Assembly: GCA_036446835.1 (NCBI GenBank)
Contig: JAZFTT010000080.1
Span: 1-12,623 of the forward strand
Origin: SZUA-217 sp036446835
Lineage (GTDB): Bacteria; Actinomycetota; Acidimicrobiia; Spongiisociales; ZC4RG35
Direction: 5' to 3'
Length of the DNA: 12,623 nt
Made by a program: the position numbers and the translations under genes. Shown here one piece after another: positions 11,768 to 12,623 of the stretch. The notes beneath the pieces are model-generated. The model ran no database searches, was not told the DNA's origin, and saw only the letters and a list, made by a program, of their open reading frames with translations. Position 1 is the first letter of the stretch, and each line of letters starts with the position of its first letter.

Positions 11768-12499
11768 GGATCGTCACATCATGGCCACCCTGCTCACCTT
11801 CTTGGCCAACCGGGAGTATGGCCCGTAGAAAACGGCGCCCGTTCGCCAACCCGATGCCAGGGTTTCAGCTGGGTCTTCCGAACTTGGCCGCGTCACGACC
11901 CAATCCCGGTGGATCGCGTCTCGATGCCCGATGTCGGAGTCTCTCAAGAGTAGATCCGTACATATGATTCCTATACGTGTGTTGATCGACTCGGTCTTCG
12001 GATCGATCTTCACCGTCACGAGCTGGAGGAAGGTGACCACGTAATGACACTGGCCGCGGGGTGGTGATCTAAGTGCCCGCCAAACAGAGACAGCTGACGT
12101 CTCCACGGACAGTGACGCCGCCGCGGTGTCCTCGTCCTCGACGCACCGCTGTGGGTGGCCAACGTCGCTGCTCCCTGGTGATCGGCACCACTGCCTCGCC
12201 GAAACATTCGACCGTATCTCTGTTGGAGAGCACTAAGTGGCCATCAGTACCCTTCTCGACCGTCACGCCCGCTACCGGCCGAACCACTTGGCTCCCGACC
12301 CGTGGGACGTCACACCAGTCCCAAGTATCCCTCCCAGCCGGTTATAGGCGGCCTTCGTCAACTCAGCACTCTTCTCTCTCTACGACAATATTTCGACGTC
12401 AATCGTCTGCCATGGACGTGCTACATTTGACGATGCCGTTCCGGTAGATAGTCCGGGGCCCGCAAAGGCGTAGAACGATCGCGAAGGAGAGAAGAACTC
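11768..12499. other. Stretch without a convincing gene
   Basis: About 730 bp upstream of the ClC gene and of the ABM-like gene. A minus-strand frame ending at 11774 (from about 12106) runs up to the ClC Shine-Dalgarno but shows no domain and weak codon bias. A seven-codon frame (MTLAAGW, 12044-12067) follows GGAGGAAGGTGA and may be chance. An imperfect dyad, ACATAT (11960-11965) and ATACGT (11973-11978) with one mismatch, could be an operator. The second copy of the dispersed repeat lies at 12311-12352. A TTGACG at about 12427 has no clear -10 partner. Confidence 0.5.
12311..12352. repeat. 42-bp dispersed repeat, copy 2
   Basis: Identical to copy 1 (8375-8416) at 39 of 42 positions; the differences are at two bases after CACACCAG and at one base before GGCGGC. 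This copy is not next to a recognisable SLH tail. It lies about 150 bases upstream of the ABM-like gene. Confidence 0.75.
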
Positions 12500-12623
12500 A
12501 TGGGAGTAGTAGCGGTACCGATTCTTCCAGGGAAACTGGACGAGTGGCGTGCGGACATGACCGAAATCATGGGGCCGAAGGCGGCCGACTTCCGAGATCT
12601 CAATAAGCGGCACGGCCTCACCC
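12500..12623 (+). CDS. Start of a small ABM-like (dimeric alpha-beta barrel) hypothetical protein, cut by the window end
   Basis: ATG 12500 is preceded by AAGGAGA (12484-12490) with nine bases of spacing, a strong ribosome site. The 41 visible residues begin MGVVAVPILPGKLDEWRADM and continue with a charged helix to NKRHGLT. A first strand, then LPGK, then a helix with a conserved Trp, is the opening of small dimeric alpha-beta barrel proteins (ABM-like, DUF6176-like), often of about 110 residues. Function of such proteins is mostly unknown. The family call is from pattern recall and the rest of the gene lies outside the window. Confidence 0.6.
   Translation, partial: MGVVAVPILPGKLDEWRADMTEIMGPKAADFRDLNKRHGLT

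Noticed and set aside
12044..12067. Seven-codon frame MTLAAGW after a purine-rich site as a leader peptide
   Set aside because: No biosynthetic gene, repeated regulatory codon or attenuator stem follows, so chance is the simpler explanation.
11774..12106. A 110-codon minus-strand ORF ending just before the ClC ribosome site
   Set aside because: No domain, weak codon bias and no Shine-Dalgarno; it may be a leader region but cannot be supported as a gene.
12073..12447. A 124-codon plus-strand ORF sharing QVSLPAGY with the frame at 8329-8580
   Set aside because: The shared peptide comes only from the 42-bp nucleotide repeat; the rest of both frames is unrelated and low in coding character.
1..12623. 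CRISPR array, IS element or integrase
   Set aside because: No regularly spaced repeats, terminal inverted repeats around a transposase, or recombinase motifs were seen in any frame.

Overview
The window looks like chromosomal DNA of a high-GC Gram-positive bacterium. Clues are G/C-rich third codon positions, frequent GTG starts, purine-rich Shine-Dalgarno sites, a tRNA gene without encoded CCA, and a fragment of an S-layer-homology (SLH) protein whose core motif (FCPDDVVTRGQMAAFL) resembles those common in Acidimicrobiia-type actinobacteria. The class-level placement is inference from family recall, not from a search.

Layout. 1-2344 (+): the tail of an unidentified gene, an aminoglycoside-phosphotransferase-fold protein that lacks the usual catalytic HxD, a 69-residue zinc-ribbon protein and a patatin-like lipid hydrolase. 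2334-4653 (-): a gene set with tight spacing, read from high to low coordinates: a DUF3237-like protein split over two frames, a PLP-dependent serine/threonine dehydratase and a DUF368/PopT-type membrane transporter that ends 11 bp inside the convergent patatin gene. 4654-5470: a short accessory stretch with a decayed small exported protein, a tRNA-Val(CAC) gene with a perfect terminator hairpin, and, 612 bp away, a diverged direct repeat of the tRNA 3' end. 5471-7106 (+): kynureninase followed by a small HExxH zincin. 7103-7498 (-) and 7601-8167 (+): two divergent genes of unknown function, the second with a PD-(D/E)xK-nuclease-like core. 8168-8932: no intact gene, but a patchwork of relics: a decayed tRNA-Val with its hairpin, an SLH-protein tail, a second protein tail that looks like an LVIVD-repeat protein, and a tRNA 3' end followed by a hairpin. 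8933-9709 (+): arylamine N-acetyltransferase. 9773-11746 (-): a ClC-family chloride channel/transporter with CBS and TrkA_C-like tails, introduced by a ten-base perfect Shine-Dalgarno match. 11768-12499: no convincing gene, but a second copy of a 42-bp dispersed repeat. 12500 to the end (+): the start of a small ABM-like (dimeric alpha-beta barrel) protein.

The intact genes are mostly metabolic or membrane housekeeping functions with no single shared pathway. The unusual content is the tRNA-associated accessory zone (about 4.7-8.9 kb): three tRNA-Val-derived segments in one orientation, another tRNA 3' end, gene-tail fragments and a dispersed repeat. This is what repeated integration and excision at tRNA genes would leave, although no integrase is present. 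Three separate places show apparent small indels or motif damage (APH HxD, DUF3237-like gene, exported peptide), so either local gene decay or consensus-sequence errors must be considered. I found no clear new multi-gene system. The best candidates for something undescribed are the tRNA-Val repeat structure and the unknown pair at 7103-8167.
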